Source: Alicyclobacillus acidiphilus NBRC 100859 (GTDB taxonomy: Bacteria > Bacillota > Bacilli > Alicyclobacillales > Alicyclobacillaceae). Taken from it: a stretch of 64,000 bases of DNA. The notes beneath the pieces were generated by a model. That model did not search any database and was not told where the DNA came from. It saw nothing but the letters and a program-made list of their open reading frames with translations. Shown one piece after another: positions 8,710-17,485 of the stretch. A program made the position numbers and the translations under genes. Each line of letters begins with the position of its first letter. Position 1 is the first letter of the stretch. Where the stretch lies: the NCBI RefSeq assembly GCF_001544355.1, contig NZ_BCQI01000005.1, positions 1 through 64,000 on the forward strand. Reading direction: 5' to 3'.

Positions 8710-10653
8710 ATGAATATTGTTTCGGCTGAACACCTTCAGCACAGCTATGGCGACAAGGTGCTGCTCCGGGATGTGACATTTGGCATCGAAGAGCGGGATC
8801 GAATCGGACTGATTGGCGTAAATGGGGCCGGCAAGTCGACGTTGTTGAAAATCGTCGCGGGCCTTGTCCGACCGGATGCAGGAAGTGTCACTGTCGCAGG
8901 GAACGTTCGTGTTCACTATTTGCCCCAGGAGCCTTCGTTTGGCCCTGACGATACGGTCATCCAGGCCGTGTTCGCGGGCGAGGCGCCTGTGATGGAGCTT
9001 TTGCGGGCATATGAGCGCGCGTTGGACAAGTTGGCGAAAGATCCGCAGGACGAAGTCTGCCAAGGCCAAGTGTTGAATTTGCAAAGTCAGTTGGAAGCTG
9101 TCGACGGCTGGGCTGTGGAACATGAGGCAAAGGCCATCCTGACGCGGCTTGGGATCACGAGGTACGACCAGCCCGTGGCGGAACTGTCCGGAGGGTGGAA
9201 AAAGCGCGTCGCCTTGGCGCGGGCCCTCATTCAACCGGCCGAATTGCTGATTTTGGATGAACCGACCAACCACATTGACGGCCAAACCGTCGAATGGCTC
9301 GAAAACTACTTGCAGGCCAGAACGGGCGCCCTGTTGATGATCACTCATGATCGCCATTTTCTCGATCGCGTGGTCAACCGCATATTTGAGCTGGATCGCG
9401 GACGCCTTTACGAATATCGGGGAAAATACGAGCAGTTTCTCGAAGGGAAGCTCGCACGCCAGGCTTCAGAGCAAGCGTCCGTACAGAAGCGGGAAAATTT
9501 CTTGCGCAATGAGTTGGAATGGGTCAAGCGTGGACCGCGGGCCCGTGGAACCAAGCAAAAGGCTCGATTGGATCGGTATTACGACGTCCTCGAACAAGAG
9601 CCGGAGGCAGCGAACGGAGACTTACAATTGAGTGCGGCGTCCGCGCGCCTTGGCAAATCCATTTTTGAACTGGATCACGTTTCGAAGCGGATCGCGGGCA
9701 AGAAGCTGCTCAACGACTTCAGCTATATCGCTGTCGATGGCGATCGAATTGGCGTCGTCGGACCAAACGGAAGCGGCAAAAGCACCTTGCTGCGCCTCAT
9801 CAAGGGCGAGTTGGAGCCGGACTCGGGAGAAGTGCGGATAGGCGCAACCGTGCGGTACGGCTACTACGGACAGGAGACGACGCCGCCGGGCGATCTCGAC
9901 ACGCGGGTCATCGACGTCGTGCGCGATATTGCGACGGTGGTCGAGACCACGGACGGAGAGCTGGTAACGGCTTCGCAGATGCTCGAGCGATTTTTGTTTC
10001 CGCCGGATGTTCAATGGACGCCCGTCGCCAAATTGTCGGGTGGCGAGCGACGCCGTCTCGAATTGCTTCGCATTTTGATGTCCGCGCCAAACGTCCTTTT
10101 GCTTGACGAACCGACCAATGATTTGGACATCCCCACGCTGCAGGTGCTTGAATCGTATCTGGATGGCTTTCCTGGTGTCGTGATCGCTGTCTCGCATGAT
10201 CGGTATTTTTTGGATAGGATCGCGAACAAGATTCTCGCATTCGAGGGCGACGGCATCGTTTCCTTGCATTACGGCAATATGTCTGACTATCTCGCGGTGC
10301 AAGCGGCGCGGATGTCTTCCGCTGAAGTGACGGATTCGGGCAACGCGGCGGACGTGCAACTAAAGACGGTGAACACGCGCTCCCGCAGGCGCGACACACT
10401 TCGATTTACGTACCAAGAACAACGGGAATACGAGCGCATTGAGGACGACATCGCGGCGGCGGAGCAGGAAGCCAGGCGCATTGAAGCGGAAATGGAACGT
10501 TTCTCCCACGATCACGTTCGGCTCGCCGAACTGTTTGAGGAGCAGCGCGCTAATGAACAGCGGTTGGCGTTCCTCATGGAGCGGTGGGCGTATTTGACTG
10601 ACCTGGCTGAGCGAATCGAGGCGCAGAAGGCGGCCGACAAGCCGGCAGATTAA
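8710..10653 (+). CDS. ABC-F family ATPase (Uup/YfmR-like)
   Basis: Soluble protein with two ABC domains and no membrane segment, of the ribosome-associated ABC-F type. The first domain has GVNGAGKST, LSGGWKKR and LILDEPTNHID; the second has GPNGSGKST, LSGGERRR and LLLDEPTNDLD. The interdomain linker (about residues 250-310) is charged and helical. The C-terminal 90 residues form a coiled coil (QREYERIEDDIAAAEQEARRIEAEMERF), as in Uup. Members of this family relieve stalled ribosomes or act in DNA stability, and the exact role cannot be told here. Confidence 0.92.
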   Translation: MNIVSAEHLQHSYGDKVLLRDVTFGIEERDRIGLIGVNGAGKSTLLKIVAGLVRPDAGSVTVAGNVRVHYLPQEPSFGPDDTVIQAVFAGEAPVMELLRAYERALDKLAKDPQDEVCQGQVLNLQSQLEAVDGWAVEHEAKAILTRLGITRYDQPVAELSGGWKKRVALARALIQPAELLILDEPTNHIDGQTVEWLENYLQARTGALLMITHDRHFLDRVVNRIFELDRGRLYEYRGKYEQFLEGKLARQASEQASVQKRENFLRNELEWVKRGPRARGTKQKARLDRYYDVLEQEPEAANGDLQLSAASARLGKSIFELDHVSKRIAGKKLLNDFSYIAVDGDRIGVVGPNGSGKSTLLRLIKGELEPDSGEVRIGATVRYGYYGQETTPPGDLDTRVIDVVRDIATVVETTDGELVTASQMLERFLFPPDVQWTPVAKLSGGERRRLELLRILMSAPNVLLLDEPTNDLDIPTLQVLESYLDGFPGVVIAVSHDRYFLDRIANKILAFEGDGIVSLHYGNMSDYLAVQAARMSSAEVTDSGNAADVQLKTVNTRSRRRDTLRFTYQEQREYERIEDDIAAAEQEARRIEAEMERFSHDHVRLAELFEEQRANEQRLAFLMERWAYLTDLAERIEAQKAADKPAD

Positions 10654-10788
10654 ATTCCTTGTGAAGCAGACGTCCAAGCAGGTCTAGCCGCGCCTGCCTT
10701 CGGCCATATTAAGCGTAGCCCGCCAATCCTATGAACGACATTACAACGATATCCCACCGATATGAACGACACGATAAGGAGTTTTGAC

Positions 10789-12243
10789 ATGGCGACATTT
10801 TCAGAAATGGGACTCAGTCCACAAGTGCAGAAGGCAATTGAGATGATGGGCTTCGAGTCGGCCACCGATATTCAATCTCAGGCAATCCCCGTATCCTTGT
10901 CAGGCAGGGACGTGATTGGCCAAGCACAGACAGGCACGGGCAAGACCGTCGCTTTCTCCATTCCGGTGGTCGAAAAGGTCAACCGAGAAGACGGCAATAT
11001 TCAGGCCATCATCCTGACGCCGACGCGCGAACTGTGCATTCAAGTCGCGGAGGAGATCACCAAAGTCGGAGGCGTCAAAGGCGTGCGCGTCTTGGCGATT
11101 TACGGCGGCCAAGATATCAACCGGCAAATCCGCGGACTGCGCAATCGCCCTCATGTGATTGTGGCGACGCCGGGCCGTCTGATGGACCACATGAATCGCA
11201 GAACGTTGACACTGGAGCACGTCTCCATCGCGGTTCTCGATGAAGCGGACGAGATGCTCGACATGGGTTTTGTCGAAGATATTGAAACCATTCTCGGCGC
11301 GTGTCCAAGTGAACGGCAGACGCTGCTGTTCTCCGCGACCATGAAGCGCGGTGTGACCAGTTTGGCGCGCAAATTCATGAAGGATTTCGTCACTGTCGCC
11401 GTGAAGGCCAGCGAAGTCACTGTGCCAACCATTGAGCAGGAATATTACGAGGTCAGCGAAAATCACAAGCTCGACGTGCTCACCCGTCTTCTCGATATTC
11501 AGAATCCGGAACTGGCCATTGTCTTCGGTCGCACCAAACGCCGCGTAGACGAACTGACCAGCGCTTTGCAAACAAGAGGATACGTGGCAGACGGACTGCA
11601 TGGCGATTTAAGTCAGAAGCAGCGCGACACGGTGATGAGCAAATTCCGCGAGGGCAGTCTGGAAGTGTTGGTCGCGACCGACGTGGCGGCTCGCGGACTC
11701 GACGTCTCAGGCGTGACACACGTGTACAACTTCGATATTCCGCAGGATATCGATTCCTACGTGCACCGAATTGGCCGTACGGGCCGCGCTGGGAAGAGCG
11801 GGATCGCGTCGACGTTTGTGACGCCGCGCGAAATCGATCACCTGCACCAAATTGAGCGAATCACACGCCACCGCATCACGAAGCGCCCGCTGCCGACCTT
11901 TTCCGAAGCGAAACAGAGCAAGCAGCGTATGGCGATGGAGCAGTTGCTCACGGAGAGCCAGAGCGAGGATTTGGGCGTGTACCGGGCATTCGCCGAGGAA
12001 CTGCTGAACCAGCAGGATTCGATCGCGCTCGTCTCGGCGGCGCTCAAGATGCTTACCGGAAGCACCACGGAGGTGCCGATCCAACTGACAGCGGAAGCAC
12101 CCATTCGAATTCGCCGGCCGCAGAATCAGGGCAGGGGAGATCGGAACCGCCGAAGCGGCGGCGGGGACTACCGTCGCAGCAGTGGCAGCGGCGACTATCG
12201 CCGTCCAAAACAAGGTTATGTTCGATCCAATCGGCACGGTTGA
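10789..12243 (+). CDS. cshA: DEAD-box RNA helicase (CshA-like)
   Basis: ATP-dependent RNA helicase of ribosome assembly and mRNA turnover. Motifs in order are the Q motif (GFESATDIQSQAIP), AQTGTGKT, PTRELCIQ, TPGRLMD, DEADEM, SAT, VATDVAARGLDV and HRIGRTGRAG. The C-terminal 60 residues are Arg/Gly-rich, typical of CshA tails that bind RNA. ATG 10789 is preferred (AAGGAG upstream), giving 484 aa. A strong terminator follows. The symbol is by family resemblance. Confidence 0.9.
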   Translation: MATFSEMGLSPQVQKAIEMMGFESATDIQSQAIPVSLSGRDVIGQAQTGTGKTVAFSIPVVEKVNREDGNIQAIILTPTRELCIQVAEEITKVGGVKGVRVLAIYGGQDINRQIRGLRNRPHVIVATPGRLMDHMNRRTLTLEHVSIAVLDEADEMLDMGFVEDIETILGACPSERQTLLFSATMKRGVTSLARKFMKDFVTVAVKASEVTVPTIEQEYYEVSENHKLDVLTRLLDIQNPELAIVFGRTKRRVDELTSALQTRGYVADGLHGDLSQKQRDTVMSKFREGSLEVLVATDVAARGLDVSGVTHVYNFDIPQDIDSYVHRIGRTGRAGKSGIASTFVTPREIDHLHQIERITRHRITKRPLPTFSEAKQSKQRMAMEQLLTESQSEDLGVYRAFAEELLNQQDSIALVSAALKMLTGSTTEVPIQLTAEAPIRIRRPQNQGRGDRNRRSGGGDYRRSSGSGDYRRPKQGYVRSNRHG

Positions 12244-12260
12244 ACAAGTTTGACCATCAT

Positions 12261-12308
12261 AAGGCGACCCGCCGGGAGATTTTTTCTCCTGCCGGGCCGC
12301 CTTGTTTT
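12261..12308 (+). terminator. Terminator after the DEAD-box helicase
   Basis: AAGGCGACCCGCCGGGAGA pairs imperfectly with TCTCCTGCCGGGCCGCCTT around a T-rich loop, then GTTTT. It lies between the helicase and the opposing ATPase gene and probably works both ways. Confidence 0.75.
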
Positions 12309-12331
12309 CGTTTGCAAGTTCTGCCTCGACT

Positions 12332-13129
12332 TTAACCGACAGACAACCATAATCTGTCCGACTGCCAGGACGTCTTGACCGGCACGTGAAACGCCGAAGA
12401 CAGGACTGCGTCCGTCAGTACTTCCCGTTTCGGGCCTTGGGCGACGATGTGTCCTTCGTCCAGAATCAGGACATGGCTGATGAACGGCAGGATCTCTTCC
12501 ACGTGATGTGTCACATAGACGATGGATATGCTGTCGCCGCCATTCGCGTTTGCCTCCTGCGCCTGCGAAAGGCTGTTCAGGAGACCTTCGCGCGCCCGTA
12601 CGTCCAATCCGGTGCACGGTTCATCCAGTATCAGCAGCGACGGCTGAGCCATGAATGCTCTCGCGATGAGCACCCGTTGCCGTTCGCCTTGAGACAACGT
12701 TTGGAATGGCGAGTCCGCAAGATGTTCCGCCGAGAAGCGGCGCAGCATGTCCATCGCTTGCTCGCGATCTCGATGGTCCACCGCTTCCCACAAGCCGATG
12801 GACGCATACTTGCCGCTGATCACGACATCCAGGGCCTTCTCCGCAGGCGCGTCCGCCTGAAAACGATTGCTCATCGACGTGCTGACCCAGCCAATTTGTT
12901 TGCGCAGATCCCGCAGGTCCACTCTGCCGAACGTCTTTCCAAGTACGGCGATCTCGCCGCGCGTCGGCCATTGATAGCCGTTGATGATTTGCAGCAGCGA
13001 CGTCTTCCCGCTTCCGTTGAGACCAAGCAAAGCCCAGTGTTCCCCAGGCCGCACAGTCCAATCGATCTCGTTCAAAATCGTCTTTTCACCGCGAATCCAC
13101 GTCACATTTCGCATGCGAATGATATCCAA
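12332..13129 (-). CDS. ABC transporter-type ATP-binding protein (YlmA-like)
   Basis: A single ABC domain of 265 aa: GLNGSGKTSLL (Walker A), LSQGERQRVLIAR (signature), LLILDEPCTGLD (Walker B) and VTHHVEEI (H-loop). The pattern resembles YlmA/ModF-type ATPases. No permease gene is adjacent, so its partner is unknown. TTG 13129 is chosen because GAGGTG lies 6 bases upstream; a start at 13198 would add a tail without a ribosome site. It lies 81 bases downstream of the yqxD-type gene and may be co-transcribed. Confidence 0.8.
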   Translation of the reverse strand: MDIIRMRNVTWIRGEKTILNEIDWTVRPGEHWALLGLNGSGKTSLLQIINGYQWPTRGEIAVLGKTFGRVDLRDLRKQIGWVSTSMSNRFQADAPAEKALDVVISGKYASIGLWEAVDHRDREQAMDMLRRFSAEHLADSPFQTLSQGERQRVLIARAFMAQPSLLILDEPCTGLDVRAREGLLNSLSQAQEANANGGDSISIVYVTHHVEEILPFISHVLILDEGHIVAQGPKREVLTDAVLSSAFHVPVKTSWQSDRLWLSVG

Positions 13130-13210
13130 GGAGCGCACCTCATTTCTACCCTTGTAACTATACCGGGTGTTGAGGCGGAGAGAAAGGTTTGGGGGCATGT
13201 GGGGGGAGCA

Positions 13211-13690
13211 TTAATCGCTCTCGTGGAGCGGTGCGGACAGGATGCTAAGCAACGCCTGCTCAAAACGCTCATCATCCTCGAGCGTCCTCGGGCGCGGGCC
13301 TTGGCCCTTCACGCGAACCTTGGGACTGCGCCGAAGCTTGGCGTGGAGTGCGCGTTCAGCCAACAGGAGGTCGATGTTTTCATGCGTGTAGATTCTGCCG
13401 ATCGGAGAAATGGCCTTCGCGGAACGCGCGAGTGCGAGCGCTGCCAACCCGTAATCCTGCGTGACTACGAGACAAGGTCGATCCCGTCCGATTCTGCGCA
13501 GAATTTCGTAGTCCGCTGAATCTGGCGCGTGATCAACGGTGACGTGGTCGTCGCCGCTGTGCTCGTGACGAATGGAACTCACCGTGGTGACACGCGCCCC
13601 AAATTGACGAGCGGCGTTGCGCACGATGGCCATAGCCGTTCGCGGCATGGCGTCGGCGTCGACATAAATGTCGTAGGGCTTTTGGTCCAA
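13211..13690 (-). CDS. YaiI/YqxD family (DUF188) protein
   Basis: A 159-aa protein with the family's opening DIYVDADAMPR and later DHVTVDHAPDSADYEI...CLVVTQDYGLAALAL. The Asp-rich pattern is that of a PIN-like nuclease fold; the biochemical function is not established. Residues from about 120 (LRRSPKVRVKGQGPRPRT) match the family's basic C-terminal segment. It is upstream of the YlmA-like gene on the same strand. Confidence 0.85.
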   Translation of the reverse strand: MDQKPYDIYVDADAMPRTAMAIVRNAARQFGARVTTVSSIRHEHSGDDHVTVDHAPDSADYEILRRIGRDRPCLVVTQDYGLAALALARSAKAISPIGRIYTHENIDLLLAERALHAKLRRSPKVRVKGQGPRPRTLEDDERFEQALLSILSAPLHESD

Positions 13691-13716
13691 AGACGATCAT
13701 CGCCTTTCGGGGCGGA

Positions 13717-13754
13717 TAAAAAAGAAAGCGACGCCAACTGGCGGTCGCTTTCTT
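13717..13754 (-). terminator. Terminator for yceI
   Basis: AAGAAAGCGAC...GTCGCTTTCTT forms an 11-bp stem with an inner GCC/GGC. On the minus strand it is followed by a T run (rc of 13717-13723), which places it at the end of the YceI gene. Confidence 0.85.
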
Positions 13755-13765
13755 GGCCAAGTGGC

Positions 13766-14299
13766 TTAAGCTTGTTTGCTTGCTTCAATCTCCAATTCAA
13801 TCTTAACCTGATCGCTGACCAAAACGCCACCGGTTTCGAGCGCGGCGTTCCAGGAGAGGCCCCAGTCTTTGCGGGAAATCGTCGTGGTTGCGCTAAATCC
13901 AGCGACTTCAGCGCCCCATGGATTTTTGCCAGCTCCCTCGAACTTCACGTGAAACGTGACAGGTTTCGTGATGCCGCGAATCGTCAAGTCGCCGGTCATG
14001 TCGTACTCGTGCTCGCCCGTCTTCTTGGTTTCGATCGCTTTGAACGTGATCTTCGGGTGGTTCTCGACATCGAAGAAGTCGCTTGCGCGCAAGTGGTTGT
14101 CGCGGGCTTCGTCGCGGGTGTTGACGCTTGCTGCGTCGATGGAGAAATCGATCTCGGCAGTGGTCAAATCCTCAGGATCTGCGGTGACAGTCGCGTCAAA
14201 CTTCTCAAACGTACCGCGGACGGTCGAAAACATCATGTGTTTCACAGAGAAGCCGATGGTGCTGTGACTTGCGTCGACATTCCAAGTGCTCTTTGCCAT
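13766..14299 (-). CDS. YceI family protein
   Basis: Lipocalin-like beta-barrel family that binds isoprenoid-type ligands. WNVDASHSTIGFSVKHMMFSTVRGTF, the DFFDVENHPKITF core and the GDLTIRGITKPVTF strand are all diagnostic. ATG 14299 (MAKSTW) has GGAGGA upstream, giving 177 aa with no signal peptide, so it is cytoplasmic here. It is divergent from an HxlR-type regulator, which probably controls it. Confidence 0.92.
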   Translation of the reverse strand: MAKSTWNVDASHSTIGFSVKHMMFSTVRGTFEKFDATVTADPEDLTTAEIDFSIDAASVNTRDEARDNHLRASDFFDVENHPKITFKAIETKKTGEHEYDMTGDLTIRGITKPVTFHVKFEGAGKNPWGAEVAGFSATTTISRKDWGLSWNAALETGGVLVSDQVKIELEIEASKQA

Positions 14300-14440
14300 C
14301 TTGAGGATTCCTCCAAATGTTCTTGTTATTGTGATTTCGGCTTTTACCTGATAAGTCCTCAGGAACAAAGTCCCACAATTCTTCGTTTCTTATTATTCAC
14401 AAGTTAGATAGCTTTGATAAGTACGGATATGAATGTGCCA

Positions 14441-14460
14441 TAGTATACTTGATGTAACTA
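14441..14460. promoter_or_regulatory. Imperfect inverted repeat between yceI and hxlR
   Basis: TAGTATAC...GTAACTA is an imperfect dyad just upstream of the regulator's ribosome site. HxlR/YodB-type repressors bind TAGT...ACTA-like dyads, so it is a candidate operator. Confidence 0.25.
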
Positions 14461-14480
14461 AGGAGCCGAGGTGACCAAAT

Positions 14481-14822
14481 ATGGATCGATCCACGTCTGC
14501 CGACGAGTGCCTTGTCTCGTCCACATTGGATATTATCAGTGGGAAATGGAAGATGGTCATTCTCTTTCATTTGATGTCCGAGCCCAATCTGCGCTTCACG
14601 GAATTGATGCGGCGAATACCTGGTATCACGCAGCGGGTTTTGACGAAGCAGTTGCGTGAACTGGAACAGGACGATATTATCGCGCGCACGATTTATCCTG
14701 AAATTCCGCCTCGTGTCGAGTATGCGATGACGGAGTACGGACAAACACTTCGACCGATCCTCGAAATGATGCACCATTGGGGAGCGAATCACTTGCATCG
14801 ATCCAGGGCTCGCATGGAGTGA
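14481..14822 (+). CDS. HxlR family transcriptional regulator
   Basis: A 113-aa winged-helix protein. TLDIISGKWKMVILFHLM, RFTELMRRIPGITQRVLTKQLRELEQDDII and VEYAMTEYGQTLRPIL are the family blocks. A Cys at residue 10, just before the first helix, matches the position used by redox-sensing HxlR members such as YodB and HypR. The start has GAGGTGA 6 bases upstream. The divergent neighbour yceI is the likely target. Confidence 0.9.
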   Translation: MDRSTSADECLVSSTLDIISGKWKMVILFHLMSEPNLRFTELMRRIPGITQRVLTKQLRELEQDDIIARTIYPEIPPRVEYAMTEYGQTLRPILEMMHHWGANHLHRSRARME

Positions 14823-14891
14823 GGCGGCAATGTTGAAATGGGAGAGCCGGGATCGGCTGCTAAAGTAGACCATCGAGCTGCCGTCTGAAAT

Positions 14892-15305
14892 TTATTGCAG
14901 TCGCAACTGCCCCTGCGCCGTTTGTTGGCATGCGGGGCAACGGCCGTGAAGCACGACCTCCGACTGTTCAATGTGATATCCGCTCGATCGCTCTATCGAT
15001 TGAAGCCACTCTGCTGGCAACGATGCGGCCGCTTCATCGATCTTTCCGCAATCGTCGCAGATGATGTGAATATGATCTTCTAGGCGGGCATCGTACCGGC
15101 TGACTGCGTTGCCCAACTTCAACTCGCGGATCATTCCCATATCGACGAGATATCGCAGTGAGTTGTAGACGGTGCCGTAGGCGAATTGGTAGCCCAGCCC
15201 CCGCAGCCTCTCCATCACATCGTTTGCGGTCGGATGATCATGAGCGCTTTGAACGAGATCGAAGATGACACGTCTTTGAGTAGTCCAATTGACTTTTCTG
15301 CTCAT
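14892..15305 (-). CDS. perR: Fur family regulator, PerR-like
   Basis: Metal-dependent peroxide sensor and repressor. It has a winged helix (TTQRRVIFDLVQ...AYGTVYNSLRYLVDMGMI) and then the metal region with DHIHIICDDCGKI and a C-terminal CPAC, which gives the two CxxC pairs for structural zinc. ATG 15305 with GGGTGA upstream gives 137 aa. It faces katA across 190 bases that include a PerR-type box, so PerR control of catalase is likely. Assignment over Fur or Zur rests on that context. Confidence 0.85.
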   Translation of the reverse strand: MSRKVNWTTQRRVIFDLVQSAHDHPTANDVMERLRGLGYQFAYGTVYNSLRYLVDMGMIRELKLGNAVSRYDARLEDHIHIICDDCGKIDEAAASLPAEWLQSIERSSGYHIEQSEVVLHGRCPACQQTAQGQLRLQ

Positions 15306-15426
15306 CGAATTCACCCTTCCATCGCATCAATGCACGACTCAATGCACGATTATACCATGTCCAACCGCTCTGACCAGATACATATGTCGAATCCAAATTC
15401 GGTCTTGCTCAATTATAAACCAGAAT

Positions 15427-15441
15427 TTATACTAAGTCTAA
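15427..15441. promoter_or_regulatory. Putative PerR box upstream of katA
   Basis: TTATACT-A-AGTCTAA is a 7-1-7 inverted repeat with one mismatch between the arms. It matches TTATAATNATTATAA at 11 of 14 defined positions. It lies in the perR/katA divergent region, about 55 bases before the katA start. Confidence 0.5.
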
Positions 15442-15458
15442 ATCTTTTATTTCTAGCA

Positions 15459-15472
15459 TCTGATATATCAGA
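15459..15472. promoter_or_regulatory. Perfect 14-bp palindrome before katA
   Basis: TCTGATATATCAGA is fully symmetrical and lies 11 bases before the katA Shine-Dalgarno sequence. It could be a second operator or an RNA hairpin in the leader. Confidence 0.4.
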
Positions 15473-15496
15473 AGTTGAATACGAGGAGGAATATAC

Positions 15497-16948
15497 GTGA
15501 CAGACAAACGCTTGACGACCGAAACCGGAGCGCCCGTGCTGGACAATCAGAACTCCAAGACGGCAGGTGTTCGCGGCCCTGTACTGATGGAAGATGTCCA
15601 TTTGGTGGAGAAGCTTGCGCACTTCAATCGCGAACGTATCCCAGAGCGGGTGGTCCATGCAAAGGGCGCCGGCGCCTACGGGTATTTTGAGGTCACGAAC
15701 GACGTGACCAAGTATACCAAGGCAAAATTCCTGTCCGAAGTTGGCAAGCGTACGGAGGTATTTGTCCGTTTCTCCACCGTCGGAGGCGAAAAAGGGTCGG
15801 CTGACACCGAACGCGATCCGCGTGGGTTTGCGGTCAAGTTATACACGGAAGATGGCAACTACGACATCGTCGGGAACAACACGCCGGTCTTTTTCATCCG
15901 CGATCCGCTCAAATTCCCAGATTTCATCCATACGCAAAAGCGCAATCCTCAAACGAACCTGAAAGATCCGAACGCCATGTGGGATTTTTGGTCGTTGTCG
16001 CCGGAATCGCTGCATCAGGTGATCATCCTGTTCTCCAACCGGGGTACACCGAAGACATACCGCCACATGCACGGATTCAGCTCGCATACGTTCCAGTGGG
16101 TAAATGCCGAAGGAGAAGCGGTCTGGGTGAAATACCACTTCAAAACCGAGCAAGGCATCCAAAACTTCCGTCGAGAAGAAGCGGTCGAAATGGCGGGCAA
16201 AGATCCAGACTATGCGACGCGCGATCTGTTCAACGCCATTGAAGGCGGCGACTATCCGGCGTGGAAGGTCTATGTGCAGATCATGCCGCTCGAAGATGCG
16301 AATACGTACAAATTCGATCCGTTTGATGTCACAAAGGTATGGCATTACAAAGACTATCCGCTGGTTCCGATTGGGCGCATGGTCCTCAATCGCAATCCGC
16401 AAAACTATTTCGCCGAGGTCGAACAAGCCGCGTTCTCACCCGGAAATATCGTGCCGGGTATCGGGTTCTCTCCGGACAAAATGCTGCAGGGCCGGCTGTT
16501 TGCGTACGCAGACGCGCATCGCTACCGCGTTGGCACCAACTACAATCTGCTGCCTGTCAACCAGCCCCACGCCACGACGGCGCAGAATTATCAACGTGAT
16601 GGAGCGATGCGCTTCGATGCCAATGGGGGACCCAGCGTGAACTACGAACCCAACTCGTACCACGGACCCGTTCAGTCGAGCGCGGCCAGCGGCTACCAAT
16701 TGCCAGTCTCTGGCGTAGCTGCGCATGCGCCGTACGATCGCGACGACCACTACACGCAACCGGGCGATCTCTATCGTTTGATGCCAGAGCAGGAAAAGGC
16801 GGATTTGGTGGACAATATCGTACAATCCCTGAAACACGCCGAACGCTCGATTCAGCTTCGCCAACTCGAACACTTCCGCAGGGCTGACGCCAACTTGGGT
16901 GAGGCTGTCGCAAAAGGTCTCGGACTGAGCACGGAAGTCAACGCGTAA
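15497..16948 (+). CDS. katA: Heme catalase
   Basis: Dismutates hydrogen peroxide in the cytoplasm. The catalytic His lies in [18 protein letters not shown], the distal Asn in [11 protein letters not shown], and the proximal heme Tyr in [14 protein letters not shown]. At 483 aa it is a small-subunit monofunctional catalase. It starts at GTG with AGGAGG 7 bases upstream. It is divergent from the PerR-like gene and carries a candidate PerR box. Confidence 0.97.
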   Translation: MTDKRLTTETGAPVLDNQNSKTAGVRGPVLMEDVHLVEKLAHFNRERIPERVVHAKGAGAYGYFEVTNDVTKYTKAKFLSEVGKRTEVFVRFSTVGGEKGSADTERDPRGFAVKLYTEDGNYDIVGNNTPVFFIRDPLKFPDFIHTQKRNPQTNLKDPNAMWDFWSLSPESLHQVIILFSNRGTPKTYRHMHGFSSHTFQWVNAEGEAVWVKYHFKTEQGIQNFRREEAVEMAGKDPDYATRDLFNAIEGGDYPAWKVYVQIMPLEDANTYKFDPFDVTKVWHYKDYPLVPIGRMVLNRNPQNYFAEVEQAAFSPGNIVPGIGFSPDKMLQGRLFAYADAHRYRVGTNYNLLPVNQPHATTAQNYQRDGAMRFDANGGPSVNYEPNSYHGPVQSSAASGYQLPVSGVAAHAPYDRDDHYTQPGDLYRLMPEQEKADLVDNIVQSLKHAERSIQLRQLEHFRRADANLGEAVAKGLGLSTEVNA

Positions 16949-16969
16949 CCTGCGCCGGGGCAGGGATGC

Positions 16970-17095
16970 GGTGAAGGCGGTGAAGGCGGTGAAGGCGGTG
17001 AAGGCGGTGAAGGCGGTGAAGGCGGTGAAGGCGGTGAAGGCGGTGAAGGCGGTGAAGGCGGTGAAGGCGGTGAAGGCGGTGAAGGCGGTGAAGGA
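16970..17095. repeat. Tandem array of GGTGAAGGC
   Basis: Thirteen perfect 9-bp copies (16970-17086) and a terminal GGTGAAGGA variant. It starts about 20 bases after the katA stop and ends next to hairpin element 2. A minus-strand frame through it encodes SPPSPP, which I treat as an artefact. Confidence 0.9.
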
Positions 17096-17101
17096 AGGGG
17101 C

Positions 17102-17290
17102 GAATAGGCGTCCCTGAGCCGCTTATTTCGACGAAATGGCTGGATGAGAAGCAAATAGGCGTCTCTGAGCCGCTTATTTGCTTCCGTCGCTCCCCGATGG
17201 CCCGGTTTCAAGCAAATAGGCTCCTGACAGCCGCTTATTTGGCGCAAAGTTGCTGATTCGACACACTTAAGCGGCCCCGGGCCGCTTATT
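17102..17290 (+). repeat. Four-hairpin dispersed element, copy 2
   Basis: Inverted repeats at 17103-17127, 17154-17178, 17215-17239 and 17268-17288, with centres 51, 61 and 51 bp apart. Linkers match copy 1: CGACGAAA in linker 1, GGTTTC in linker 2, GCGCAAAG and TTCGACACACTTAAGCGG in linker 3. The last stem is TAAGCGGCC/GGCCGCTTA. It lies between two unrelated tandem arrays. Confidence 0.85.
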
Positions 17291-17420
17291 TGCCCTTGCC
17301 CTTGCCCTTGCCCTTGCCCTTGCCCTAGCCTTGCCCTAGCCTTGCCCTAGCCTTGCCCTAGCCTTGCCCTAGCCCTAGCCCTAGCCCTAGCCCTAGCCTT
17401 GCCTAGCCTTGCCCTTGCAG
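17291..17420. repeat. CCCTTG/CCCTAG satellite-like array
   Basis: Begins directly after the last hairpin of element 2. CCCTTG hexamers give way to an 11-mer (CCCTAGCCTTG) and then to CCCTAG hexamers. It ends about 65 bases before the 3' end of the DUF1349 gene. No coding sense is seen. Confidence 0.85.
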
Positions 17421-17485
17421 TGCACCTTGCCTTCCCCTTGCCCCATCCCTCGGCCTCACGCCACGCCCTCTCGCAGCGGCGTGTT

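Noticed and set aside
16852-17247. Minus-strand frame encoding PSPPSPP and NKRLRDAY repeats
   Set aside because: The peptide repeats come from the GGTGAAGGC array and the hairpins; no start signal.
17102-17290. CRISPR array
   Set aside because: Repeat spacing near 51-62 bp looked suggestive, but the units are imperfect palindromes, only four per locus, the 'spacers' are conserved between loci, and there are no cas genes.
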